Assembly: GCA_030726725.1 (NCBI GenBank)
Contig: JANRDC010000031.1
Span: 124,001-188,000 of the forward strand
Direction of reading: 5' to 3'
Origin: Flavobacteriaceae bacterium
GTDB taxonomy: Bacteria > Bacteroidota > Bacteroidia > Flavobacteriales > Flavobacteriaceae
DNA: 64,000 bases
In this document: positions 15,515 through 24,174 of the stretch, piece after piece
Layout: the number at the start of each line of letters is the position of its first letter
Numbering within the stretch: position 1 is the stretch's first letter
Notes under the pieces: generated by a model
The model's database searches: none
The model's input: the letters and a program-made list of their open reading frames with translations, nothing else
Told to the model about the DNA's origin: nothing
Translations under genes and position numbers: made by a program

Positions 15515-17821
15515 TCAGTTTTTAATTCCTTGTTTAAACTGATCAAACTCAGATTTGGTTTCTTTTTTCGGCCAGCTGTTGTTGCTGGTGTCTATGTCTG
15601 CTGTTTCCAACAATGGATCAACAATAATACCCACAATTTCTTTCTCTGAAGAAACAACACGTTTCACCTCAAGATCATTTTTTCTCCAAATTTCTGCAGG
15701 ATACTTAATGGTTTCTTTGGTGCCATCCGCGTAGCTGTACTCAACGATCAAAGGCATAGGAATTCCACCTGGTTTCTCAAAGGAAACTTCATAAAAGTAC
15801 TTGGGATTCTTTAGCGCAGCACGCTCTTCAGCAGTAAACGCATCCATCACAAATTCATTCAAAGTTTTCGCGGAATCCATAGGAGATGCTCCCTTCATGG
15901 CAGGATCAAAGTCTTCGCTCTCTTCGTCCACAAGGAAAACCAAAGGCGGTAAATCAGCCTCAGTCAGGTTGTTTTCCTTCATATAAGCTTTCATCTGGGC
16001 AGTAGGCTTGTCGGTAACATAATACTTCTTCACCCCTTTAACGCCCATGTCTACGTAATCAGTAGAATAGAACCAGCCTCTCCAGAAATAATCTAAATCT
16101 ACGGCAGAAGCATCTTCCATGGTTCTGAAGAAATCCTCAGGGGTTGGGTGTTTAAACATCCAACGCTGCGCATAGGTTTTAAAAGCTTTGTCAAACAGCT
16201 CGCGACCCATAACGGTCTCTCTCAATATATTTAAGGCAGTAGCAGGTTTGGCATATGCATTGGCCCCTAATTGGTATACGTTTTCAGGGTTAGACATAAT
16301 GGGCGCAATGGTACTTTGGTCACCGGCCATGTAGGAGACAATCGCAGAAGGTTTTCCACGACGTGAAGGATATTCCTTGTCAGATCCTAAGGCTTCTGGG
16401 TATGCTTGGCCAAATTCCTGTTCCGCTAAATACTGCATAAAGGTATCTAAACCTTCATCCATCCAGCCCCACTGACGCTCGTCAGAGTTGACGATCATCG
16501 GGAAGAAATTGTGTCCCACTTCGTGAATGATCACACTCATCATTCCGTATTTTACTCGATCAGAGTAGGTTCCGTCCTTTTCTGGTCGTCCGTAGTTCCA
16601 GCAAATCATCGGATATTCCATCCCTTGATTTTTGGCGTGTACCGAAATCGCTTTGTGATAGGGATAGTCAAAAGTGTATTTTGAATACGACTTCAAGGTA
16701 GAGGCTACTACTTTGGTCGACCAATCTTCCCAAAGAGGATTTCCTTCTTTAGGATACATGGACACAGCCATTACGGTGCGGGCACCAAACTTAACAGCCA
16801 TCATGTCTAGGATAAATTTTCTTGAGGTAGCAAATGCAAAGTCACGTACATTTTGCGCGCGCAATTTCCAGGTTTTGGTATCTGTGGCAAATCCTTTTTC
16901 AGCAGCTTCAATTTCTTCCTGCGTCACAATGACTACAGGTGTTTCAAAAGATTTTTGGGCTTGTTCAAATCGGCGCATCATCTCTTTGCTGTACACCTCT
17001 TTTCTATTGATCAATTCACCGGTTCCATCGAGCACGTGGTCAGCTGGAACAGTGATATCTACTTCATAGTTACCAAAGGGAAGTGCAAACTCTCCACTGC
17101 CCCAAAACTGGTGGTTCTGCCATCCCTCAACATCGCTGTACACGGCCATTCGCGGGAAAAACTGAGCGATTACATATGCGCGGTTTCCGTCTTCGGGGAA
17201 AAACTCATACCCTGATCGAGCTCGGTTTACGGTGTGGTCTGGAATGTTATACCACCACTTTACTGAGAAGCTATAGGTGCCTTTTGAGGCCAATGCCACA
17301 GGAAGGTCAACGCGCATCATCGTTTGATTAATGGTGTAGGGCAACGCCTTGCCATTGACATCCTGAACGAATTCAATATTAAAACCACCGTCGAAGGGTT
17401 CAGTCAAGTACGACTCACTAAAGGAAGCTGCTTGTTGCGCTAATGGCACACCTGATCCATCCCTAAGCGGTGACTTAGAGTCCTTGGCACGTACATTCTG
17501 GTCCAACTGCAGCCACAAAAACTCAAGTGCATCCGGGCTGTTGTTGGTGTAGGTAATGGTTTCTTCACCGTAGATGCGCGCATTTTTGTCATCTAAGGTG
17601 ATTTTCATTTTATAGTCCGCCTGTTGTTGGTAATAGTCCGGACCGGGAGCTCCTGAAGCAGAGCGATAGGTGTTTGGCGTGGCAAACTCCTGATACATTT
17701 GTCTGAACTTGTTGGTGTTTTCGTGTCCGGGCTGTCTCGTGGTCTTCGACGACTCTTGGGCAGCTGCAGTAGCAAATACCAAAGCGCTCAGCGCTAGTAA
17801 TGTGTACTTGATTTGTTTCAT
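15515..17821 (-). CDS. Exported M1 family metallopeptidase
   Basis: A 768-residue zinc aminopeptidase-like protein with a signal peptide (residues 1-21, ending TAAAQ). The gluzincin motif HEVGH is at 433-437 and the third ligand Glu at 456 (HExxH-X18-E), with GMEYPM as the substrate-exopeptidase loop upstream (family GxMEN, here altered). It should act in the periplasm or at the cell surface on peptides. There is no type IX secretion C-terminal domain. It is followed by an intrinsic terminator, and upstream on the same strand are a DUF6702 gene and two related exported proteins, a conserved flavobacterial neighbourhood. Confidence 0.93.
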   Translation of the reverse strand: MKQIKYTLLALSALVFATAAAQESSKTTRQPGHENTNKFRQMYQEFATPNTYRSASGAPGPDYYQQQADYKMKITLDDKNARIYGEETITYTNNSPDALEFLWLQLDQNVRAKDSKSPLRDGSGVPLAQQAASFSESYLTEPFDGGFNIEFVQDVNGKALPYTINQTMMRVDLPVALASKGTYSFSVKWWYNIPDHTVNRARSGYEFFPEDGNRAYVIAQFFPRMAVYSDVEGWQNHQFWGSGEFALPFGNYEVDITVPADHVLDGTGELINRKEVYSKEMMRRFEQAQKSFETPVVIVTQEEIEAAEKGFATDTKTWKLRAQNVRDFAFATSRKFILDMMAVKFGARTVMAVSMYPKEGNPLWEDWSTKVVASTLKSYSKYTFDYPYHKAISVHAKNQGMEYPMICWNYGRPEKDGTYSDRVKYGMMSVIIHEVGHNFFPMIVNSDERQWGWMDEGLDTFMQYLAEQEFGQAYPEALGSDKEYPSRRGKPSAIVSYMAGDQSTIAPIMSNPENVYQLGANAYAKPATALNILRETVMGRELFDKAFKTYAQRWMFKHPTPEDFFRTMEDASAVDLDYFWRGWFYSTDYVDMGVKGVKKYYVTDKPTAQMKAYMKENNLTEADLPPLVFLVDEESEDFDPAMKGASPMDSAKTLNEFVMDAFTAEERAALKNPKYFYEVSFEKPGGIPMPLIVEYSYADGTKETIKYPAEIWRKNDLEVKRVVSSEKEIVGIIVDPLLETADIDTSNNSWPKKETKSEFDQFKQGIKN

Positions 17822-17883
17822 TGTCGGTTTATGTTTAGAAAAAGTGAATTTACTGATTTTTTAGTTGTTTAAGAGATGATTGT

Positions 17884-18396
17884 TTAAAAATCCTGGATGG
17901 TTTGGGGCCGATCCCAATCCAGGACCACACTGCTTTTCTTCCCCTTAAGATAAAAGTGCACTACATTTTGCTGGGCTTCAAATAAGTCCATCAAGACTCT
18001 GTTTTGTACAGACAACTGTTTTGCCTGAGCCCAATCAGTGACCGAAAACTCCATAAACAAGACAAATACATCGTTTTGTTCTTTAAGGCCCAATAGCTTT
18101 AACGGCAGTGTTTTACCGTCTTGTTTGACTACAAAACGCTGGGTGAGGTATTTTTCGAGTTGCGCCTGGGCTGAAGGGTGTTGCTTGGGGGTCAACCAAT
18201 GGGCGGTAATTCCGTAGCGATCTTCCATCAACTGTTCTAAATCATCTGTAAAAATTCGAGAAGTCACCTGAAGGGTTTGGTCTTGGTCACTGTATCTAAA
18301 CTCAGAAACACTGAGGTAAAACTTGTGAAAACTGGTCAATGCCCCCAATAAAAATATCAAGAGCAAACTGTTGATCAATGACTTATGATACTTCAT
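17884..18396 (-). CDS. DUF6702 family protein
   Basis: A 170-residue protein with an N-terminal signal or anchor helix (MKYHKSLINSLLLIFLLGAL) followed by a domain beginning TSFHKFYLSVSEFRYSDQ, which I recognise as DUF6702. It is probably periplasmic. No function is known. I chose the ATG at 18396 because it starts the signal sequence and overlaps the stop of the preceding gene (ATGA-type coupling); the longer reading frame from 18450 would add a non-secretory extension. It sits between the M1 peptidase and two paralogous exported proteins. Confidence 0.8.
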   Translation of the reverse strand: MKYHKSLINSLLLIFLLGALTSFHKFYLSVSEFRYSDQDQTLQVTSRIFTDDLEQLMEDRYGITAHWLTPKQHPSAQAQLEKYLTQRFVVKQDGKTLPLKLLGLKEQNDVFVLFMEFSVTDWAQAKQLSVQNRVLMDLFEAQQNVVHFYLKGKKSSVVLDWDRPQTIQDF

Positions 18397-18959
18397 TCTA
18401 CCGTATTTGGATGTAAAAATAAAACGCTTTTTCGGTCCCAGTAGGCCCATAAGGCCAATCGGTCTTTACTTCTAGCAATGCGCAAAAACTCCGGATCTTG
18501 CTCGCAATAATACAGAAATTCTTCGATGCGGCTATTTGGTATCCCCCACTGTTGGGTAAAAATAGAGTCCGGTGCCCAACTAGCTGTTTGTTGGGTAAGC
18601 GCATATCTGCGGTCCCGCTCCAATCTTTGTTTGAGCATTTTAGTTCGACCGTTTAGGGCGTTAAGTATCGGATTAAGCGGAATGATGCCTCCACCTGTGG
18701 TCGCTTCAAAAAGCAACCGCTCTGTCTGGGTTTTGGGCAATACGTATCGATTGGGCAAGGCCAAACTGTACTTGGACACCTGAGGAGTCGTTTTAATTTT
18801 GGCAGCATCTACACCCAACTGACCGGATAATTGAAATGGAAAAACAAAAACCTCATCCAAGCGAATAATGCTGTCGTATATCTGGTTAAAATCTTGGGCT
18901 CTAGCAGGAAAAATCCAGCAAATCACCCCTAAAACAAAACCGACCCATCTATTGGACAT
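18393..18959 (-). CDS. Exported protein, paralog of the C-terminal half of its upstream neighbour
   Basis: A 188-residue protein with a signal peptide (MSNRWVGFVLGVICWIFPARAQ). I do not recognise a named domain. Its C-terminal part matches that of the next gene upstream: IPNSRIEEFLYYCEQD here versus ALIPEFLVYCDQN there, with a similar preceding Gly/Pro-rich stretch (GGGIIPLNPILNALNG versus AQPMAARGLQNGLNFV). It seems to be a divergent copy that never had, or has lost, the CarboxypepD_reg beta-sandwich. Both ends overlap neighbouring genes, so it is part of a tightly coupled operon with the DUF6702 protein and the M1 peptidase. Confidence 0.7.
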   Translation of the reverse strand: MSNRWVGFVLGVICWIFPARAQDFNQIYDSIIRLDEVFVFPFQLSGQLGVDAAKIKTTPQVSKYSLALPNRYVLPKTQTERLLFEATTGGGIIPLNPILNALNGRTKMLKQRLERDRRYALTQQTASWAPDSIFTQQWGIPNSRIEEFLYYCEQDPEFLRIARSKDRLALWAYWDRKSVLFLHPNTVE

Positions 18960-19686
18960 CCATCATGGCTTTAAACTGATCGCTCTGTCCCACCAAAAAG
19001 TCAATCAACTCAAACTCATTTTTTTTCAACAGCAGAGATTGAGTGGGCACATTTTGGTCGCAATACACCAAAAACTCAGGAATTAATGCCACCGGAAGCG
19101 CCAGGTCATCGGTAAAAAACGAATCGTCATAGACACGAACCAGTAACTCGCTTAACTTGAGCTTGGGGCCTTGAGGCTGATCTTCCACTTTTGGTGCGCC
19201 TCTTAATAGCTTAAACAAGGAGACGAAGTTTAGGCCGTTCTGCAATCCTCTTGCCGCCATAGGTTGGGCGATGTTATCCACTGCGGATCCACGGTCTATT
19301 TCGTAATAGTAGTCTTTAAACTCTTCGTTTTTGAGTTTGATAAATGCGGTTTCATTTTCTGGCCCCACCACGACTTCAGCTAAAGCGGTCACTTTTTCTG
19401 TGACTTCAACCACCAATCTACCCCGATCAAGCACGGCTTGGTCGATCACTACACGAGCTAGGTTGTATTGGAGCGCCATAAACACCAATTCATCCCCCAC
19501 GGAAACAGGAAGCTCAAACTGACCCTGTTCATCGGTGATGGTGCTCGCATTGGAAGTGGTATTAATCACATGCTCATTGGGCACGTACTGGCTTCGGTAC
19601 AACACTTGTCCTTTGATGTTTTGAGGGGACTGGGCATATGCCACTAGGCCAATCATGAGAACCAATAAGCGGAAAATGTTTTTCAT
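18949..19686 (-). CDS. Exported carboxypeptidase-regulatory-like domain protein
   Basis: A 245-residue protein: signal peptide (residues 1-18, ending AYAQ), a CarboxypepD_reg-like beta-sandwich at about 20-105 (IKGQVLYRSQYVPNEHVIN, TITDEQGQFELPVSVGDELVF), and a C-terminal helical half of unknown function (about 110-245) that is paralogous to the next gene downstream. CarboxypepD_reg domains usually start SusC-like receptors, but no TonB plug or barrel follows here. It opens a four-gene minus-strand cluster. No clear -7 box was found upstream. Confidence 0.8.
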   Translation of the reverse strand: MKNIFRLLVLMIGLVAYAQSPQNIKGQVLYRSQYVPNEHVINTTSNASTITDEQGQFELPVSVGDELVFMALQYNLARVVIDQAVLDRGRLVVEVTEKVTALAEVVVGPENETAFIKLKNEEFKDYYYEIDRGSAVDNIAQPMAARGLQNGLNFVSLFKLLRGAPKVEDQPQGPKLKLSELLVRVYDDSFFTDDLALPVALIPEFLVYCDQNVPTQSLLLKKNEFELIDFLVGQSDQFKAMMDVQ

Positions 19687-19803
19687 GGGATCAATTTATG
19701 CCACTAAAATAATTCAAAATGATGAGGATACTTGATCAAATTGACTGGTTAACGGGGCTTGGGTGGCTAAAGTTTTGTTAATTTACGGCTTATTTTGTGA
19801 GCT

Positions 19804-20517
19804 ATGGCCTCCATACCGAACTATCAATTACTATTGGCCAGTACGAGCACCATGCCTGGCGAGCGATTCTTGGCCTACCTGAGTGATGCGCTTCCACCGC
19901 TTTTTGGCACAGCCAAAACAATCACCTTTATCCCCTACGCTCGGCCTTCTGGAATGAGTTGGGACAGCTATACCAGACACGCGCGTCAAACACTAGCACC
20001 CATGGGCTACCATGTTCGGGGGATTCATCAATGGGATGACCCACTGATTGCACTCCAAGAATCTGAGGCATTTTTTACGGGTGGGGGCAACACCTTTGCC
20101 TTGGTCAACAGCTTGCACGAGTATGGCTTGATGGAAGCATTGGCCCATAGATTGGCAGCGGGAATTCCCTATTTAGGCTGCAGCGCAGGGACCAATATCG
20201 CAGGTCAAAATATGCAGACGACCAATGATATGCCTGTGGTTTATCCCCCCAGCTTTGAGACCATGGGGATTCTGCCCTTTAACATCAATGCTCATTATAC
20301 CGAAGCAGTCATTCCCCACCACCAAGGTGAAACCCGTATGGGGCGAATCCAGGAATTTCAAGCCTTTCATCCGATTCCCGTATTGGGATTGGTAGAAGGT
20401 TCGTGGTTGCGGGTCACCGGCCCATCCATCAAACTTGAGGGAAATGGCCAGGCAAAACTATTCAACCCAGGCCAGCCCCCAGAATTCATCGATCAAATTC
20501 CATTTTATGCCGGATAA
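19804..20517 (+). CDS. pepE: Dipeptidase E (alpha-aspartyl dipeptidase)
   Basis: A 237-residue cytosolic S51-family serine peptidase that hydrolyses Asp-X dipeptides. Seen are FFTGGGNTFALVNSL, the nucleophile Ser in GCSAGTNIAG, the Asp-bearing TTNDMPVV segment, and the His region NAHYTEAVIPHHQGETRMGRI. The length equals E. coli PepE. It has no signal peptide. The last 11 bases overlap the start of the acetyltransferase gene. The start ATG at 19804 is the first possible. Confidence 0.93.
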   Translation: MASIPNYQLLLASTSTMPGERFLAYLSDALPPLFGTAKTITFIPYARPSGMSWDSYTRHARQTLAPMGYHVRGIHQWDDPLIALQESEAFFTGGGNTFALVNSLHEYGLMEALAHRLAAGIPYLGCSAGTNIAGQNMQTTNDMPVVYPPSFETMGILPFNINAHYTEAVIPHHQGETRMGRIQEFQAFHPIPVLGLVEGSWLRVTGPSIKLEGNGQAKLFNPGQPPEFIDQIPFYAG

Positions 20518-20962
20518 TTCAGCGATCATCACCCCCATACATGCCCTGGACACTTATGTCGTCCGCCATCCAGTGCTCAGACCTGGAAGACCTGTAGAAA
20601 CTTGTGCGATGGGCGGGGACGAACGTCCTGACACCATCCACCTGGGTGCCTTTGATCCGCTGAGCAACCAATTGGTCGGTGTGGCGACACTTTTGGTGGA
20701 AAACAGCCCTTATTTTCCCGAACTCAAGGGTGCGCAACTCAGGGGTATGGCTGTTTTGCAAAGCCATCACCGAAAAGGAATAGGAGCACAACTGGTCAAT
20801 ACACTGGAAAAAATAGCGCGGGAAAGAGCAGATCAGGTGATCTGGATGAACGCCCGGGTTAGTGCTCAAGCATTCTATACCGCTTTGGGTTATCAGGAAA
20901 TCGGACCTGAGTTTGAGATCGCTCCCATTGGGCCGCACTATGTGATGTACCGCAACCTGTAA
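20507..20962 (+). CDS. GNAT family N-acetyltransferase
   Basis: A 151-residue acetyltransferase. The acetyl-CoA site motif is visible at about 78-95: LRGMAVLQSHHRKGIGAQLV (family R/QxxGxG/A), followed by beta5/alpha4 with WMNARVSAQAFYTALGYQEIG. Its substrate is unknown. I chose the ATG at 20507, which overlaps the pepE stop; the reading frame continues further upstream but only as out-of-frame pepE sequence. Likely cotranscribed with pepE. Confidence 0.85.
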   Translation: MPDNSAIITPIHALDTYVVRHPVLRPGRPVETCAMGGDERPDTIHLGAFDPLSNQLVGVATLLVENSPYFPELKGAQLRGMAVLQSHHRKGIGAQLVNTLEKIARERADQVIWMNARVSAQAFYTALGYQEIGPEFEIAPIGPHYVMYRNL

Positions 20963-21013
20963 AGGAATTTTGTGTTTATTGTGGAAAAATGAGCCTGAAA
21001 CAAGGAATGAGTG

Positions 21014-21021
21014 TATTTTTG
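21014..21021 (+). promoter_or_regulatory. -7 box upstream of gpmI
   Basis: TATTTTTG fits TAnnTTTG and lies 40 bases before the gpmI ATG. No TTTG is at the right distance upstream, so support is limited. Confidence 0.35.
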
Positions 21022-21061
21022 TGCTGAATTTTGCACAGTTTATCGAATAAAACCTTCTGAA

Positions 21062-22576
21062 ATGAACAAAAAAGTATTGCTGATGATTCTCGATGGTTGG
21101 GGCATGTCTCCAGATCCAGCGGTTTCTGCCATTGACCAAGCCAAAACTCCATTTATCGATGGACTGTACCAAAAATACCCACACGCCACCTTGCGCACTG
21201 ATGGCATGCATGTTGGTTTGCCTGAAGGGCAAATGGGTAATTCAGAGGTAGGACACATGAATTTAGGTGCGGGAAGAATTGTGTACCAAGATTTAGCCAA
21301 GGTTAACCTGGCTGTTTCTGAGGGAACATTGGCCCAGGAAGAAGTCATCAAAAAAGCGTTTAACTACGCCAAGGTTCAAGATAAACCAGTTCACTTTTTG
21401 GGCTTGCTCTCCGACGGCGGTGTTCACGCACACATCGAACACATCAAAGCACTGGTCGACGCTGGTGAGGATGCGGGCATACGCGGATATATCCACGGGT
21501 TTACGGACGGGCGTGATGTGGATCCAAAAAGTGGCGCCGGATTTATTCAGGATTTAACAGCGCATTGTGCTGGTAAAAAAACACAATTGGCCACCCTAGT
21601 GGGTCGTTATTACGCCATGGACCGAGACAAACGCTGGGAACGGGTAAAAGTAGCCTATGATGCGTTGGTGCACCACACCGGTACCCTGACCGATGATTTT
21701 GCAGCTTCCCTCCAAGAGAGTTACCAACAAGGAGTTACCGATGAATTTATTCAACCGTTGATCTCGAGTCGTGTATCCGAGGCGGATGCCAGAATCAAAG
21801 AAGGCGATGTGGTACTCTTTTTTAACTTTAGAACGGACCGCGGACGAGAACTGACTCAGGTGCTGAGCCAAGAGGATTTTCACGAGCACAACATGCATAA
21901 AATGCAGTTGTATTTTGTGACCCTGACCAATTATGACGAATCATTTCAAAACGTTGAAGTGGTCTTTAACAAGGACAACATTGAAAAAACACTGGGAGAG
22001 GTGATTGCAGACTTCGGGAAAACCCAAATCAGAATCGCTGAAACAGAAAAGTACCCACACGTCACCTTCTTTTTTAACGGAGGAAGGGAAACGCCTTATG
22101 AAGGGGAATCGCGCATCTTATGCCCCTCTCCTAAAGTAGCTACCTATGACCTACAACCGGAAATGAGTGCCTACGACATCAGAGATGCTATCGTCCCTGA
22201 ACTAAAAAAAGGAGCGGCTGATTTTGTGTGTTTAAATTTTGCCAATCCGGATATGGTGGGGCACACAGGTGACCTAGCTGCTGCGATCAAAGCTTGCGAG
22301 GTAGTGGACAGCTGCGCACATGCGGTAATCGATGCTGCAATCAGTCAAGACTACAGTGTTTTGGTGATTGCTGACCACGGAAACTGCGATACCATGATCA
22401 ATCCAGACGGCAGTCCCAATACGGCACACACGACCAATCCCGTCCCCTTTATCTTGGTGGATAGCGAAAAGCGCCAGGTAAACAGTGGAGTTTTGGGGGA
22501 TATTGCCCCCACAGTATTGGCCCTGATGGGCATACCACAACCAGCGTTGATGACCGGAAAATCACTGTTGGCCTAA
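21062..22576 (+). CDS. gpmI: 2,3-bisphosphoglycerate-independent phosphoglycerate mutase
   Basis: Interconverts 3- and 2-phosphoglycerate in glycolysis; manganese-dependent alkaline-phosphatase superfamily. The 504 residues contain MILDGWG with the metal-binding Asp11, the phosphoserine Ser61 in GNSEVGHMNLGAGR, FTDGRDVDPKSG, the LNFANPDMVGHTGD metal motif, and VIADHGN plus the late TAHTTNPVPF. The length is normal. I chose the ATG at 21062 over the upstream in-frame TTG or ATG positions because MNKKVLLMILDGWG is the usual N-terminus. map follows after 11 bases. Confidence 0.96.
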   Translation: MNKKVLLMILDGWGMSPDPAVSAIDQAKTPFIDGLYQKYPHATLRTDGMHVGLPEGQMGNSEVGHMNLGAGRIVYQDLAKVNLAVSEGTLAQEEVIKKAFNYAKVQDKPVHFLGLLSDGGVHAHIEHIKALVDAGEDAGIRGYIHGFTDGRDVDPKSGAGFIQDLTAHCAGKKTQLATLVGRYYAMDRDKRWERVKVAYDALVHHTGTLTDDFAASLQESYQQGVTDEFIQPLISSRVSEADARIKEGDVVLFFNFRTDRGRELTQVLSQEDFHEHNMHKMQLYFVTLTNYDESFQNVEVVFNKDNIEKTLGEVIADFGKTQIRIAETEKYPHVTFFFNGGRETPYEGESRILCPSPKVATYDLQPEMSAYDIRDAIVPELKKGAADFVCLNFANPDMVGHTGDLAAAIKACEVVDSCAHAVIDAAISQDYSVLVIADHGNCDTMINPDGSPNTAHTTNPVPFILVDSEKRQVNSGVLGDIAPTVLALMGIPQPALMTGKSLLA

Positions 22577-22587
22577 GTTGCGTATCG

Positions 22588-23394
22588 ATGATTATACCCA
22601 AAACACCTGAAGAAATTGAATTGATGCGCGAGAGCGCTTTGATCGTATCAAAAACACTGGGGATGCTGGCCGGGGAAGTAAAACCCGGGGTGACTACCCT
22701 GGCCTTGGATGCTCTGGCAGAAACATTTATTCGCGACCACGGAGCCATACCTGGATTTAAAGGATTGTACGACTTTCCAAACACTTTGTGCATGAGTCCC
22801 AACGCACAAGTGGTTCACGGTATCCCCAACCAAAAGCCATTGGAAGAAGGAGACATTATCTCCATTGACTGCGGCGCGCTAAAAAATGGATTTTATGGCG
22901 ATCACGCCTATACATTTGCCGTAGGGGAGATAGATCCTGCCACGGAAAAACTTTTGCGCATCACCAAGGAGTCGCTTTATGTGGGCATAGATGCCTTTCG
23001 CAAAGGAAACCGAACCGGTGATGTAGGCTATGCTATTCAACAATACACGGAAGCCCATGGTTATGGTGTGGTACGTGAATTGGTGGGCCACGGATTGGGC
23101 AGAAAAATGCACGAAGACCCCGAAATGCCCAATTACGGTCGCAGAGGCCAAGGCAAGCAATTTGTCGAAGGAATGGTCGTCGCTATTGAACCCATGATCA
23201 ATCGAGGTACCCACCGGATCAAACAGCTCAAAGACGGATGGACTATATTGACTGCAGACGGTTTACCTTCAGCGCATTTTGAACACAATATCGCTCTGGT
23301 CAATGGTCAGCCTCAATTGTTGAGCACTTTTAGCTATATCTACGAAGCTTTAGGCATCATCAGCGATGAAGAGAAACCATTTATTCCCGCTTAA
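22588..23394 (+). CDS. map: Type I methionine aminopeptidase
   Basis: Removes the initiator methionine from new proteins. The 268-residue enzyme has the substrate His in VVHGIP, the metal-binding Asp pair in ISIDCGALKNGFYGDHAYT, His in VGHGLGRKMHE, and Glu in EPMINRG and FEHNIAL. It lacks an N-terminal zinc-finger extension (type Ia). The start ATG is 11 bases after gpmI, and the next gene starts on the base after its stop, so the three form one unit. Confidence 0.95.
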   Translation: MIIPKTPEEIELMRESALIVSKTLGMLAGEVKPGVTTLALDALAETFIRDHGAIPGFKGLYDFPNTLCMSPNAQVVHGIPNQKPLEEGDIISIDCGALKNGFYGDHAYTFAVGEIDPATEKLLRITKESLYVGIDAFRKGNRTGDVGYAIQQYTEAHGYGVVRELVGHGLGRKMHEDPEMPNYGRRGQGKQFVEGMVVAIEPMINRGTHRIKQLKDGWTILTADGLPSAHFEHNIALVNGQPQLLSTFSYIYEALGIISDEEKPFIPA

Positions 23395-24174
23395 ATGAAA
23401 ACCATTTTGCGTTGGGCCTTGCGCTTGATTCCCAGACCTTGGATGATAAAATTCAGCTATACTGCAGCGCCCATACTGGGCTGGTGGTATCGCGGAGATC
23501 GATATTTCGATCCCATTGACGAACGGGGATACCGCAGTTTTCTTTCCTATGGATATGGAACCATGCGCGATCAAGTATTGGCCCCTGGCACGCTTTCTTT
23601 GGAAAGACACCGTCTGCTCTGGTTGTTTTTACAACAAAAAACAAACTTTTTTACCCAACCCAAAACCTTGATGCACGTGGCTCCTGAACAGGCGTTTTAC
23701 CACCGCTTTAAGGCCATGGAACATCTTTCAGTAACTTCAGTAGACTTGTATTCCCCCTTGGCAGATGTCAAGGCTGACCTATGCGCCTTACCGTTTGCGG
23801 ACCATTCTTTTGATGTGATCTTGTGCAACCATGTCCTAGAACACATCCCCGATGACCAAAAAGCGCTTTCCGAGATGTATCGGGTGTTGAAACCCGGAGG
23901 TTGGGGTGTTTTTCAAGTGCCTCAAGACCTGAGTAGGGAGGTGACTTTTTCCGACGACACCATCACGGATGCCAAACAGCGGGCCGCCATTTTTGGCCAA
24001 TACGACCATGTCCGCATCTACGGCCGGGATTATCCACAAAGATTGGCCGAAGCGGGTTTTGAGGTACAGATGGTTGATTTTACTGCTGATCTTACTCCTG
24101 AAGCTATTGACCGATATCGTTTGGCTGCAGGGGAATTAATTCCTTGGGTACACAAGCCACTGGTCGAGGCCTAG
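23395..24174 (+). CDS. Class I SAM-dependent methyltransferase
   Basis: A 259-residue protein with a C-terminal methyltransferase domain (about 95-225): LMHVAPEQAFY replaces the usual glycine-rich motif I, then SVDLYSPLADVKADLCALPFADHSFDVILCNHVLEHIPDD (motif II/III/IV of the Methyltransf_11 type) and VLKPGGWGVFQVPQD. The unusual APE-type motif I is typical of a Bacteroidota clade of unknown substrate. The N-terminal 90 residues are basic and unique. It begins directly at the map stop and shares the bases CTAG with the apbE stop at its end. Confidence 0.8.
   Translation: MKTILRWALRLIPRPWMIKFSYTAAPILGWWYRGDRYFDPIDERGYRSFLSYGYGTMRDQVLAPGTLSLERHRLLWLFLQQKTNFFTQPKTLMHVAPEQAFYHRFKAMEHLSVTSVDLYSPLADVKADLCALPFADHSFDVILCNHVLEHIPDDQKALSEMYRVLKPGGWGVFQVPQDLSREVTFSDDTITDAKQRAAIFGQYDHVRIYGRDYPQRLAEAGFEVQMVDFTADLTPEAIDRYRLAAGELIPWVHKPLVEA

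Noticed and set aside
20519-21232. 237-codon minus-strand frame opposite the GNAT gene and the gpmI start
   Set aside because: The GNAT and gpmI frames carry clear family motifs; this frame has none and covers the gpmI upstream region.
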